Positions 44,352 to 53,060 are shown, counted from the stretch's first letter. The stretch is 64,000 nucleotides of DNA from Enterococcus mundtii (GCF_013394305.1 NZ_AP019810.1:930001-994000); one strand, 5' to 3'. A program made the numbers and translations. Notes: generated by a model from the sequence alone, not told the origin.

Positions 44352-44816
44352 CTAATGAGCTAAAATATTTTCAAGCACTAATAGTTGCCGTTTGATCACT
44401 AACCCATTTTCAGCTTTCCCCATATACCCAGTCAATTGTCCATTTTGCCCAATCACTCGGTGACAAGGAATAACGATTGGTAGAGGATTCAAACGATTGG
44501 CTTGACCAATCGCACGAGCTGCCTTTGGTTGCCCGATTGCCTGTGCCACTTGTTTATATGTGCGACTTTGTCCATAAGGGATTCTTGTGAGCACTCGCCA
44601 AACCTTTTGTTGAAAGGCTGTTCCTCTTTGGAAAGATAAAGGTACATCGAAAACGTGTCTTTCACCTGAAAAATACTCTTCCAGCTGTTGTTTTGCCAAG
44701 GATAAAATCTGAGCATTTGCTTCTTCATTTTCAGAAATTCGTTCAAAAGAGACAGCTGTTAATCCTTTTTGATCGGCATCAAGCCATAAAGGACCGATTG
44801 GTGTTTCAATTTTCAT
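44352..44816 (-). CDS. ogt: methylated-DNA-protein cysteine methyltransferase
   Basis: This 154-residue suicide repair enzyme moves alkyl groups from O6-alkylguanine to its cysteine. The active site PCHRVI is near residue 120. The winged-helix part (GQSRTYKQVAQAIGQPKAARAIG) precedes it. Single-gene unit. Confidence 0.95.
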   Translation of the reverse strand: MKIETPIGPLWLDADQKGLTAVSFERISENEEANAQILSLAKQQLEEYFSGERHVFDVPLSFQRGTAFQQKVWRVLTRIPYGQSRTYKQVAQAIGQPKAARAIGQANRLNPLPIVIPCHRVIGQNGQLTGYMGKAENGLVIKRQLLVLENILAH

Positions 44817-45012
44817 TTTTGTCCGCCTTCCTCCTCACTTATTTTATTTATCATCTATGATTCAAGAAAAAAAAGCAACCTAAAAGTTTATTTAATGCCA
44901 TAGAGATGGTACACTGAATAAGGCGCTTATAACATATTTTATTTTTGTTATTTAAGCATACTTTTATTTATATAGGTTATATGAAAAAAACATGCTTGAA
45001 AGGAACGAAAAC

Positions 45013-45966
45013 ATGAAAATATCAATTGTCATCCCTTGTTTTAATGAAGAAAAAACTGTCCCACTTTTTTTTGACGAAGTCGAAAAATTTCGTGGCGATT
45101 ACGAGTTCGAGTATCTTTTTATCGATGATGGGTCAAGTGATGGCACATTGGCTGCCATCAAAAAATTAGCGAATGTACATGAATCCGTTCGTTTTGTCGC
45201 TTTTTCACGAAATTTCGGAAAAGAAGCTGCACTATATGCCGGCCTGCAAGCCTCTACAGGAGACCTTGTCACTGTCATGGACGTCGATTTACAAGATCCG
45301 CCTGAATTATTACCAGTGATGATCGATAAAGTCATCAACTCCGATATCGATTGTATCGGTACACGCCGTTCTACTCGTGAAGGTGAACCAGCTATCCGTA
45401 GTTTCTTTGCGAAGAAATTTTACCAATTGATCAATAAAATCAGTGATACTGAAATGATTGACGGTGCAAGAGATTATCGCATGATGACTCGCCAAATGGT
45501 GGATGCGGTCTTAGAATTAGCGGAATACAATCGCTTTTCAAAAGGACTATTCAGTTGGGTAGGATTCAAAACTGAGTATCTCTCATTTGAAAATCGCGAA
45601 CGCGTTGCCGGTGAAACGTCTTGGTCATTTTGGAAATTATTCAACTATTCAATTGATGGGATCGTCAATTTTTCTGACACGCCATTGAACATCGCCTCAT
45701 TTGTTGGTGCATTATCATGTATCGGTTCAGGAATCGCCATATTATTTATTATTTTACGTGCGTTATTATTTGGTGATCCAACTTCCGGTTGGCCTTCACT
45801 CGTCTCGATCGTTTTATTCATCGGCGGAATCCAACTCCTTTGTCTTGGCATCATTGGGAAATATATCGGGAAAATCTTCCTAGAAACGAAAAAACGCCCA
45901 GTCTATATCGTACGGGAAACTGAAAAACAAAAAGCCCACCAAATTGGGGAACAAACAGATAAATAA
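45013..45966 (+). CDS. family 2 glycosyltransferase, bactoprenol type (CsbB/GtrB-like)
   Basis: This 317-residue protein has an N-terminal GT-A domain (ISIVIPCFNEEKTV; DXD-type site MDVDLQDPPEL at about 95) and two C-terminal membrane segments (about 230-300). It transfers a sugar to undecaprenyl phosphate for wall or teichoic acid glycosylation. ATG 45013 is chosen with AAAGGA upstream. It is monocistronic with a terminator. Confidence 0.92.
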   Translation: MKISIVIPCFNEEKTVPLFFDEVEKFRGDYEFEYLFIDDGSSDGTLAAIKKLANVHESVRFVAFSRNFGKEAALYAGLQASTGDLVTVMDVDLQDPPELLPVMIDKVINSDIDCIGTRRSTREGEPAIRSFFAKKFYQLINKISDTEMIDGARDYRMMTRQMVDAVLELAEYNRFSKGLFSWVGFKTEYLSFENRERVAGETSWSFWKLFNYSIDGIVNFSDTPLNIASFVGALSCIGSGIAILFIILRALLFGDPTSGWPSLVSIVLFIGGIQLLCLGIIGKYIGKIFLETKKRPVYIVRETEKQKAHQIGEQTDK

Positions 45967-45975
45967 GTAATGAAT

Positions 45976-46007
45976 GAAGCTATCCTTTCAAATTAGAGGG
46001 TAGCTTT
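45976..46007 (+). terminator. terminator of the glycosyltransferase gene
   Basis: AAGCTATCC...GGGTAGCTT, followed by a T run. Confidence 0.75.
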
Positions 46008-46185
46008 TTCTTTTATGATAGCCAGTTAAAATAACTCTCATTATAAAAAATATTTTAACTGATTGCGTTTTATCTATCCATTCATTGCGTATACTTATAG
46101 ATGATAACGTTTCTATCTGTTAATTATAGCTGATAGCATTTTTTATGTTAGATTTTTGACTAATCCGTAAGAATGGAGTTATTAC

Positions 46186-46700
46186 ATGGATAATTTTTTA
46201 GTAATAGTTGCTTACTTTTTTCTCTCTCTTCTCTATATATTTTTATTCTCATTGGCTTTTTTTTTTTTGAAAATGGAAAAATATCGTAAACAAATCTTCG
46301 AGAATAAATACTTATTACCAGATATTGAATACACAAAAGAGTATTATTTGATTACGAAAAGAAGTAATCTATTTGTTTTTACTGGCTTAACTTCTTGTAT
46401 CATAGCTGGCATATTTTTGATAAATAACAAATATTACTTAACTTTAGGATGCGCCTTATTTGCTGTACTCTGCTTACACTTATCTCTAGACAAATGGCGA
46501 TACTTTAAAAGAACAATCTCTCAAGGTTACCTAGTAACCTACAGAAAAAACTATATTCTATCTATTTTTTTACAGAACCAGAAGAGCAACAAAAGATTCT
46601 TTCTAGGCAAAGAGTCATGCTTGTACTCGCATACCTAGGAGCTTTTTCAGCAATTATAATTGTAAATTGTATTCTTTGTTCTAAAATTTTTGATTTGTAA
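46186..46700 (+). pseudogene. membrane protein gene, frameshifted paralogue of 46787-47293
   Basis: The first ~120 codons match the gene downstream (MDNFLV-x-x-x-YFF, K/R-SN-x-F, LxKWRYxKxTI). After the A6 run at 46545-46550 the frame changes. In the other frame the paralogous end continues, YFFTEPEEQQKILSRQRVML...CSKIFDL, to TAA at 46698. One extra A restores the full-length protein of about 171 residues. As read, the product ends with an unrelated tail at 46638. Three to four membrane segments. Confidence 0.7.
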
Positions 46701-46786
46701 GAATGATTAAGTAAATTTCCCCTGTAAGGCACTATGCAGAAAGTTATTCAAGAAGCTTTACATATTTATAAAAGAGGAGAAACAGC

Positions 46787-47293
46787 ATGCATAATTTCTT
46801 GGTTATGACCAGTTATTTTTTTCTATTACTTATGTTAATTACATTAGTATTCTTAAGCTACATAAACACTAAGATAGAAGTGTTCAAAAAGACAGTAATT
46901 AAACGTAATATTCTGAGTTTCAGTACAGCTGAAGCAAATGAATATATTCCGATTCTTAGAAAAAGTAATCGTTTTATACTTTTCTCATTAATTTCTTGTA
47001 TTTTGTCAATTTTTTTTATAACCGAGAATAACATACCTTTCTCCATACTATTTATTATCCTAGGTATAATTTTTTGTCTTGTAGCTTTACAAAAATGGCG
47101 ATATTTAAAAAAAACAATTTTAGCAGGATATTTAATCATTACTAAAAAAAAGAATCATTTTACTTATTTTTTCACTAATTTAGAAGAGAAACAAAAAATC
47201 CTGTCCTGGCAAAGCAAAATGATCTACTCAGTTTACTTGATATTTATTTTTGGTTCCTTGTCACTGTTTATTGGTTTAATGACTACAGTTTAA
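46787..47293 (+). CDS. hypothetical membrane protein (168 residues)
   Basis: Predicted membrane segments lie at the N-terminus, in two middle stretches (LFSLISCILSIFFI, FSILFIILGIIFCLVAL), and at the C-terminus (YSVYLIFIFGSLSLFIGLM). GAGGAG precedes the ATG. It is a tandem duplicate of the gene upstream and converges on the DUF1906 gene. An immunity or accessory role toward that module is possible but only suggested by position. Confidence 0.6.
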   Translation: MHNFLVMTSYFFLLLMLITLVFLSYINTKIEVFKKTVIKRNILSFSTAEANEYIPILRKSNRFILFSLISCILSIFFITENNIPFSILFIILGIIFCLVALQKWRYLKKTILAGYLIITKKKNHFTYFFTNLEEKQKILSWQSKMIYSVYLIFIFGSLSLFIGLMTTV

Positions 47294-47336
47294 CAAGATA
47301 AACCAAAGTGCTTTTCAACTTTGATTTATCTTGTTT
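47294..47336. terminator. bidirectional terminator
   Basis: AACAAGATAAACCAAAGT pairs with ACTTTGATTTATCTTGTT, apart from one C/A mismatch. It is shared by the + membrane gene and the - DUF1906 gene. Confidence 0.75.
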
Positions 47337-47344
47337 CCTGATTG

Positions 47345-49585
47345 TTATGCTCCAATAAAATGAGAATATATCCCCATTAAAGTGATACCAATTACTGCTA
47401 GTGCAGCAACAACGGTTGAAATAGAACCAGTAATACCAACAATAATTGCTCCTATAGCACCTATGATAGCTGAACCGTACGCATAAAGCAGTACAACGGC
47501 TGTGGTTGATACCAATACCCCAACAATTAGCTTAGTATCCCACTCAAACGTCCCATTCTCCAACTGTTCTACGACGTCCTGATAAACTGGATCTGGTAAG
47601 GGGGAATCAACAAGCGGACGTAAGTAAATCTCAATCTCTAATTGAAATTTGGATGTAATTTCATGGTCTCCGTGCTTCAACTCTTTCTCAAAGGTCATCA
47701 AGATACGTGTACCTATTAACCCTTCTTTCGTTGCTAATCCAACTGCAATCGCTCCATTATCTACTTTTGGTCCAAGTTCGTTGATGACATCTTCAAAACT
47801 TTTTGTGTCTCCTTTAAGATACTCACTGTATTCCACGATCGACTCAGTGATTTCATTGTAATAAGGAGACATATCCACTTTTTTATCCTTCACTAATACA
47901 GAAATCCCATATTCTTCTCCTGAAATAGACCACTCCATATGAGGTTTCAAATAGACCACGTAATTTGGTGCTGGCTCTATACGTACTTCTTGTTCAAATT
48001 CAAATGCTGTTTCTGCTACACCGAAATTTTTATACAGCTTCAATAACTCTCTTTTCGCAATTGCTTCTGGCGATACAGAAAAAGATGAAATACCTCGATC
48101 TCTACCTGACACAGCAACTTTATCGATACCTACTCCCGCTGTGGTCAGTTCAATAAACTGATCAAATGCCCATTGTTTAGGCATAGGAAATCCTAAATTA
48201 CCACTAAAGCCTGAGGACATATTAGATACAAAAGCTTGAGTTGCATAACTCGCATCAATGATTTTCTGACAAACATTTCTAGTACCATAAACGCCAACAT
48301 TATATGTCTGGTCTGATGAAAGAATTGACCATACTCCCGCAAAATAAGGTAAGACGGTTCCGGGGATATTTCCGTCTTGAATATCCACATCACATGCAAA
48401 ATAAATGGTTGTTCCTAAAGGAAAACCTAAGTTATATGCTGCTTCAATCGCCAGTTTTCCATCTTTTAGGCCTTGATCTTGCGTGAAATAAGATTCATAC
48501 CAACCGCCATCTTGGTAGATAGGAAAAATAGCTAAGCCAACTTGTGTAATTGCTTCTATCTCTTCGAATGATAAACTTTTATCACGTTCGTCGGCTCCTG
48601 TTCCAACCGTACCTGTCAAGTAGCGTCCAACAATCGAAAAACCTTGTGATTTCAAACCTTCCGCTGTTTCTTTAGTCAAAATTGTCGAGGTGTCAAAGGC
48701 CTCTGCTGAACGATTCGTGTTCCCGTTTGATGTTAGTAAACCTTTCATCACGGTTAAATCCGACGTTTGATTATACGGTGGCAATACCATAAACTGTCGG
48801 AAAGCAAGAATTTGCTCCGCAATATATGACGTAAAGTTTCCTGAAAAATCACCTTGTTTGTTATAACCGTTCACATAAAGACCGTATTGCAAAATTCGAA
48901 CAAATGGACCGATGTCTCCTTGATTTAGTACTGGGGTACCCGCTTCAGTCCCAGGACCATAATTACCATTTGCTGTATTTGTATCCATACCAATTTCTGC
49001 TTGAAGACCATAAATCAATGCTGTATTGGTTTGACGCTGATAAACGCCATCACAAGGCAAAATCCCCGTATATTGCCAGTACTCTCGATTCAATCCTTGT
49101 TGCATCGAGCGAATCGTCGCATCTCCACTTGGTACTAAAACAAAAGCGCTCATATCAAACAAGGCTTTGGCCCATGTGGAATCTAATGTACTATTGACTG
49201 ATTCAAATCCTGCGGCAATTTTTAACTGCTTTATTGCATTGTCATTGTCCGTTGTGTAAATGGTATTAAACTTTCCAGTTCCCATTCCTTTACAACGAAA
49301 TGCACCATCAATCAACTTTACAAAATTACTTTCATATGTGTTGATTAGATTGGGGGTGACTTCTTTATCCCATAAAGCAGAAGTGGTAGCACCGAAGTTA
49401 TCAACTAATGTCGTAATTCCTAGTTCATGTTGTACCGCTCGAATCAATCCATAAATCGTATTCCATCCAGTATAACCATCTTCCGGTACTGAACCAAAGC
49501 CTGCTACATTTCCATATGTCTCATTCAACCATTGCTGTACCTCTAACACCCAAGGATCACGTGTTTGTTTTGCTTTCTTATCCAT
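47345..49585 (-). CDS. large DUF1906 (glycoside-hydrolase-like) protein with membrane C-terminus
   Basis: This 746-residue protein has ATG 49585 (MDKKAKQTRDP), with GAGGAG 8 nt upstream. The N-terminal ~290 residues hold about three peptidoglycan-binding-like helical repeats (VQQWLNETYG, MQQGLNREY, RILQYGLYVNGY). A DUF1906 TIM-barrel domain (about 295-520) includes AFDTSTILT, IVGRYLTG, IFPIYQDGGW and IYFACDVD. A beta-rich region follows. Two hydrophobic helices (about 685-746) end the protein. There is no signal peptide, so export would need the holin or lysis. It is the candidate effector of the module, with its own sigma-like-factor motif upstream. Confidence 0.8.
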   Translation of the reverse strand: MDKKAKQTRDPWVLEVQQWLNETYGNVAGFGSVPEDGYTGWNTIYGLIRAVQHELGITTLVDNFGATTSALWDKEVTPNLINTYESNFVKLIDGAFRCKGMGTGKFNTIYTTDNDNAIKQLKIAAGFESVNSTLDSTWAKALFDMSAFVLVPSGDATIRSMQQGLNREYWQYTGILPCDGVYQRQTNTALIYGLQAEIGMDTNTANGNYGPGTEAGTPVLNQGDIGPFVRILQYGLYVNGYNKQGDFSGNFTSYIAEQILAFRQFMVLPPYNQTSDLTVMKGLLTSNGNTNRSAEAFDTSTILTKETAEGLKSQGFSIVGRYLTGTVGTGADERDKSLSFEEIEAITQVGLAIFPIYQDGGWYESYFTQDQGLKDGKLAIEAAYNLGFPLGTTIYFACDVDIQDGNIPGTVLPYFAGVWSILSSDQTYNVGVYGTRNVCQKIIDASYATQAFVSNMSSGFSGNLGFPMPKQWAFDQFIELTTAGVGIDKVAVSGRDRGISSFSVSPEAIAKRELLKLYKNFGVAETAFEFEQEVRIEPAPNYVVYLKPHMEWSISGEEYGISVLVKDKKVDMSPYYNEITESIVEYSEYLKGDTKSFEDVINELGPKVDNGAIAVGLATKEGLIGTRILMTFEKELKHGDHEITSKFQLEIEIYLRPLVDSPLPDPVYQDVVEQLENGTFEWDTKLIVGVLVSTTAVVLLYAYGSAIIGAIGAIIVGITGSISTVVAALAVIGITLMGIYSHFIGA

Positions 49586-49622
49586 TCTTTTCACTCCTCA
49601 ACATTATTTTGATTCGAATCAC

Positions 49623-50294
49623 TTAGATATGTTGAGATTTTTTAGAATTTGTGACAGTATTCAGGAAATATTTTTCTTGAAGCAAATATTTTTTTAAGCG
49701 TTTCTTCATTCTCTCCACTCTTTTACGCACTGACGGATGGTAGTCCTTTTCTGAAAACATGATTTTCGCTGCTTCAGAACAAGTAAACCCTTCAACTAGC
49801 AATGAAAAGAAGAACCCATCAAGTGGTTCTTGCTTTTGATAATTACAAACCATCTCTTTTAAATCGATAGTTGAATCAATTTCCACCGATGACTGACTCT
49901 CTATAAATCCAGGATCTAAAGATTGCCAACGCCCAGCATCATAAGTAATCCCATTTTTGTCATTCTTATTGTTTGAACTTTTTTTGTAAAGACGCCATAC
50001 ATCTTTCTCAGCAATTGCTAAGCGATAGAGAAACAAATTTTTAAACTTCAACTCTTTCTTCTTTCTTTCCAGTCGATAATCTTCAATCGCTTTCCATGTA
50101 GCTAACAGATAAGTACTATAAAAATCTTCAAAAGGTATGTATACGCCCAATTTCTCTGCTGAAATTTGGGCATTTTTAGCACTTTTTTTTAAATATGGAA
50201 AAAAATCTCTGAGTATTGCTTCCAGTAACTCTCCATTTTGTTCTATTACATACAAATCCACTCTTTCTGTTATGCTTATCCAAAAACTCATCAT
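49623..50294 (-). CDS. sigma-factor-like regulator (UviA/TcdR/ComX style)
   Basis: This 223-residue basic protein has ATG 50294, with GGAG 6 nt upstream. Residues about 45-105 (IPFEDFYSTYLLATWKAIEDYR...FLYRLAIAEKDVWRLYKK) read like sigma region 2. Residues about 165-210 (FFSLLVEGFTCSEAAKIM... SVRKRVERMKKRLKKYL) read like a region 4 helix-turn-helix. A matching unusual promoter motif precedes this gene, the lysin-holin pair and the DUF1906 gene, supporting a dedicated alternative sigma factor that activates itself. Confidence 0.65.
   Translation of the reverse strand: MMSFWISITERVDLYVIEQNGELLEAILRDFFPYLKKSAKNAQISAEKLGVYIPFEDFYSTYLLATWKAIEDYRLERKKKELKFKNLFLYRLAIAEKDVWRLYKKSSNNKNDKNGITYDAGRWQSLDPGFIESQSSVEIDSTIDLKEMVCNYQKQEPLDGFFFSLLVEGFTCSEAAKIMFSEKDYHPSVRKRVERMKKRLKKYLLQEKYFLNTVTNSKKSQHI
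49627..49655 (-). promoter_or_regulatory. module promoter motif C (DUF1906 gene)
   Basis: On -, GTCACA (49650-49655), 15 nt, CAACATAT (49627-49634). It lies inside the 3' end of the sigma-like gene, 42 nt upstream of the DUF1906 start. Confidence 0.55.
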
Positions 50295-50322
50295 TAGCCA
50301 CTCCATTCATTCTTTTGAAAGG

Positions 50323-50352
50323 ATATGTCGATAAGTTGAATAAATCTGTGAC
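50323..50352 (-). promoter_or_regulatory. module promoter motif A (sigma-like gene)
   Basis: On -, GTCACA (50347-50352), 16 nt, CGACATAT (50323-50330). It is about 29 nt upstream of the sigma-like start, implying autoactivation. Confidence 0.65.
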
Positions 50353-50366
50353 ATAGAATCTACTCT

Positions 50367-50771
50367 TTATTTTTCTATTTTTTGGATATTAGCTGCCTTT
50401 TTTAATTTCTGTTCAATCGATTCGATGATCTGACGAAAATATTTTGTTAGATTTGTTTCTGCCATATTCTCTAAAATACTTCCGATTTCCGTCAGTACTA
50501 AGAATGTTGTAAATACTTGCACTAGTGTGAATTCAAGTTGAACATTATTTTTTGATAGAACGATGTCCACGACGCCTGTCAAAATCAATAAAATAAAATG
50601 ACTAAGCTTCTTCCACAGACCTTGCCAGCTCAAATTAGAATACCAAGTTCTTTGTACTTTCGCTTTTAGCCAACCAGTGAATAAATCTAATAAAATCAAC
50701 AAAAAGAAGATATGAATCAATTCTTTTTCAGTTTCAAATAAATGTATAAAAATCTCCATTTTACTAAACAT
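50367..50771 (-). CDS. holin of the TcdE/UviB/phi105 toxin-secretion family
   Basis: This 134-residue protein has three membrane segments and the family motif LDLFTGWLKAKVQRTWYSNLSWQGL near residue 28. The C-terminus is charged (EQKLKKAANIQKIEK). In clostridia such holins sit beside sigma-like regulators (TcdR, UviA) and move large toxins out of the cell. The gene follows the endolysin remnant by 10 nt, so it was co-transcribed with it before the IS insertion. Confidence 0.85.
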   Translation of the reverse strand: MFSKMEIFIHLFETEKELIHIFFLLILLDLFTGWLKAKVQRTWYSNLSWQGLWKKLSHFILLILTGVVDIVLSKNNVQLEFTLVQVFTTFLVLTEIGSILENMAETNLTKYFRQIIESIEQKLKKAANIQKIEK

Positions 50772-50781
50772 TATCTCCCTC

Positions 50782-51087
50782 TTAACTGATAACTTCGCAA
50801 CATTTTTCGTAATAGAATTTACGTGAAGCTAATCCATTGTATCCACCATTTACTTTAAATGTCACTTGTTCAACAGTAGGTGATAATAAACAGAAATCAT
50901 TCATCCCATTGACCTCCCACCAATAGCCAGCACTTGACCAAGGATATCTTTCAGCCACATAAGTTACTCCTTGATTGACAACTTCTGGATCTGCGATTGA
51001 TAAAGAAAACTGTGTATAGTTATAACGACCAGTTAGTTGAATAAACCCTGCCCCTTTGAATTTTCTACCATCCCCACTAAAAACATT
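50782..51087 (-). pseudogene. GH19-type endolysin, 3' fragment
   Basis: The frame reads ...VFSGDGRKFKGAGFIQLTGRYNY... to TAA at 50782. It has the chitinase/lysozyme GH19 signature (GRGFIQLTGR-type) and a Cys-containing end. Its 5' part lies beyond the IS at 52602-52987. Joining the two halves with one copy of the 8-bp duplication restores a continuous frame (GNV|FSGDG). Confidence 0.85.
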
Positions 51088-52601
51088 GGCTCTTTGTCAA
51101 TAAGGACTGATGAGTTGTGCAAAATCAAATCTGGGTCAGAATGAACCTCATTCTGGCTCAGATTTTTTGTTATCTTACTTTGATTAATTGATTGATCAAA
51201 AAGATTCTAATTCTCATGTTCTCGAATGATTTAAATCCGTAGGATACTCGTTTCATTGTCTTTATGTGGGTATTCTTCGCTTCTATTTTTCCATTGGAAT
51301 AAGGATAGATCATTGCGTTGGTGATGCCTTCTTCATAGGTCAGAAGGTTTTGAAGCTTTTCCCGAAAGCTGTCATCCAACGTTTCGGGAAGTTCTGCTAA
51401 TAAGGAGAAAAATAAGTCAGGGTCTTTGTCTCGAAAGGCTTCAACTAATTCATGAAAAAAGGGATACGCCTCCTTTAGGGGCGTAGAAAACTCAAGCAAT
51501 CGATCAATCATCATTGCTTCAGTAAGAAATGGGTATTTTGGTGCTCGGAAACTTTTCCATGTTTTGTATTCATAATGGTTGATGTTTGCACGATTTTTTA
51601 GCAAAAAGCGCCAGTTCTTTTTCAGTTTTTCTGCCTGGCTTTTCTGTCCTGCTTTACGAAGTTCATTCATTTCACGGATACGCAACTCATTGAACGCTTG
51701 ATTCATGTGTTTGACAATATGAAACCGATCAATCACTATTTTCGCATTTGGCAGAACACGTTTGGTGAGCTGGAAGTAGGCGGCGTTCATGTCTGTCACC
51801 AAGAATTCTACTTCTTCTGGATTGGTACACTTTAAGAAATAGCTTGTTAATCGAGGTAATTTACGCGTAGGCAAAACATCTATTAATTTTCCTGTTTCGC
51901 CATCTGCGCAAATAAAGCTCATTTTATCTTCTATGGAAGCATGCGAACGAAATTCATCAACCATCAATACTCTTGGGAGAATCTTCTTAGATTGCTTTGG
52001 TAAATAGCTTTTAAACTCTTTCAATGTACGAATAACAGTGGTCAAAGATACCTGACAGCTTTTCGCAATAAAAGATAAAGATACTTTTTCAGTCAGTAAA
52101 GAAGCAATTTTATATCTAACATGATTTGCGATTGAATGTCTGGATTGGACAAAATAACTTTGAGCAGTCCAATGGGTTCGGCAGTTTTTACAGGTATAGC
52201 GCTGCTTTTTTAGGCGCATAACCAAAGGCATATGATTGTATTGTTCAAAACGGACAATCGTTTCTTTTTTTCCATTTTTCACTATAATTGCTTTCCCGTT
52301 TCCATCTACCACAGTAGAACCACAACTTCTACAAGCACGAGGAGTAGGCGAGAGAACAGCATCGACGACCAACGTCTTTTTCTTCTGAAGGGTCTCGTAA
52401 GAGACCTCTGTAATCATCAAATCTTTCTCTATTATTCTCAGCATTTTTTTGATAGAATCATTCATATAGCATATCGTCCTCTCAGTTGTTTATTTTGTGG
52501 TGATTTAATCATACTAGAGAACGATATGTTTTTTAATACCTAAAATGAAAATGGGACTGAAGAATCAATTCTGATTCATCAGTCCCATAAATTATAGAGC
52601 C
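51088..52601 (-). mobile_element. ISL3-family insertion sequence, 1514 bp
   Basis: The element is flanked by perfect 8-bp direct repeats (AAAACATT on + at 51080-51087 and 52602-52609), the duplication length of ISL3. Ends are imperfect inverted repeats: GGCTCTTTGTC...GGACTGATGA at one end and GGCTCTATAATT...GGGACTGATGA at the other. One transposase gene fills it. It has split an endolysin gene. Confidence 0.93.
51170..52465 (-). CDS. tnp: ISL3-family transposase
   Basis: This 431-residue protein has an N-terminal zinc finger (CRSCG...CKNC) and an HTH (LSFIAKSCQVSLTTVIRTLKEF). The DDE-type catalytic core has LMVDEFRSHAS, TDMNAAYFQL and the C-terminal NGKIEAKNTHIKTMKR. Full length, apparently intact. 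Confidence 0.95.
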   Translation of the reverse strand: MNDSIKKMLRIIEKDLMITEVSYETLQKKKTLVVDAVLSPTPRACRSCGSTVVDGNGKAIIVKNGKKETIVRFEQYNHMPLVMRLKKQRYTCKNCRTHWTAQSYFVQSRHSIANHVRYKIASLLTEKVSLSFIAKSCQVSLTTVIRTLKEFKSYLPKQSKKILPRVLMVDEFRSHASIEDKMSFICADGETGKLIDVLPTRKLPRLTSYFLKCTNPEEVEFLVTDMNAAYFQLTKRVLPNAKIVIDRFHIVKHMNQAFNELRIREMNELRKAGQKSQAEKLKKNWRFLLKNRANINHYEYKTWKSFRAPKYPFLTEAMMIDRLLEFSTPLKEAYPFFHELVEAFRDKDPDLFFSLLAELPETLDDSFREKLQNLLTYEEGITNAMIYPYSNGKIEAKNTHIKTMKRVSYGFKSFENMRIRIFLINQLIKVR

Positions 52602-52987
52602 AAAACATTTCCAAGGTCACTACGCCCTTCATAAGCTTCTCCAGAAGCAAGTTCTATGCGCCATTTCCCACAACCTGACTCGTGACTACACTGGCTAATA
52701 AAATGCTGTAAAAGATTAAGTTCAGTGATACGATACACGTTGATGCACTGATTTAAATCGTTGATTATCTGCTCTGAAAAATTACTCCATCCAATTGCTT
52801 CAAGTTGGCTCCTAGTAATCTTTCGCGTAAGTGTATCATTCGACTCTTTCATGATCATCAGCTCTTGCCCAACTAAAATAAAGTCAGGATTTTTGATTCC
52901 ATTCCATTGTTGTAATTGACTAACTGATACCCCAAATTTTTCACCAATCCTACTTAACGAATCTCCAGATTTTACAACATACTTCAT
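52602..52987 (-). pseudogene. LysM-GH19 endolysin, 5' fragment
   Basis: An N-terminal LysM domain (residues 1-47: YVVKSGDSLSRIGEKFGVSVSQLQQWNG) binds peptidoglycan. The start of a GH19-like catalytic domain follows (residues 57 on: HFISQCSHESGCGKW, with the likely catalytic Glu; YEGRSDLGN). At 52609 the coding sequence enters the target duplication and the IS, where the frame soon stops (52592). The intact gene would give about 228 residues with no signal peptide, as for holin-dependent endolysins. Confidence 0.88.
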
Positions 52988-53030
52988 TTTGATTCTCCTC
53001 TCAAAATTTTTGCGTATTTAAATACGTTTA

Positions 53031-53060
53031 ATATGTCGATAAAATGAAGAAAATTGTGAC
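53031..53060 (-). promoter_or_regulatory. module promoter motif B (endolysin-holin)
   Basis: On -, GTCACA (53055-53060), 16 nt, CGACATAT (53031-53038). It is 44 nt before the endolysin start. TTATCGACATAT is identical to motif A. Confidence 0.65.

Noticed and set aside
48193-49454. Alternative-frame ORFs inside the DUF1906 gene
   Set aside because: No ribosome sites and no recognisable products; the 746-residue frame is well supported.
47345-53060. Holin/lysin cluster as the lysis end of the 1-30 kb prophage
   Set aside because: It lies 17 kb away beyond core chromosomal genes and has its own promoter motif and sigma-like gene; no phage structural genes flank it.
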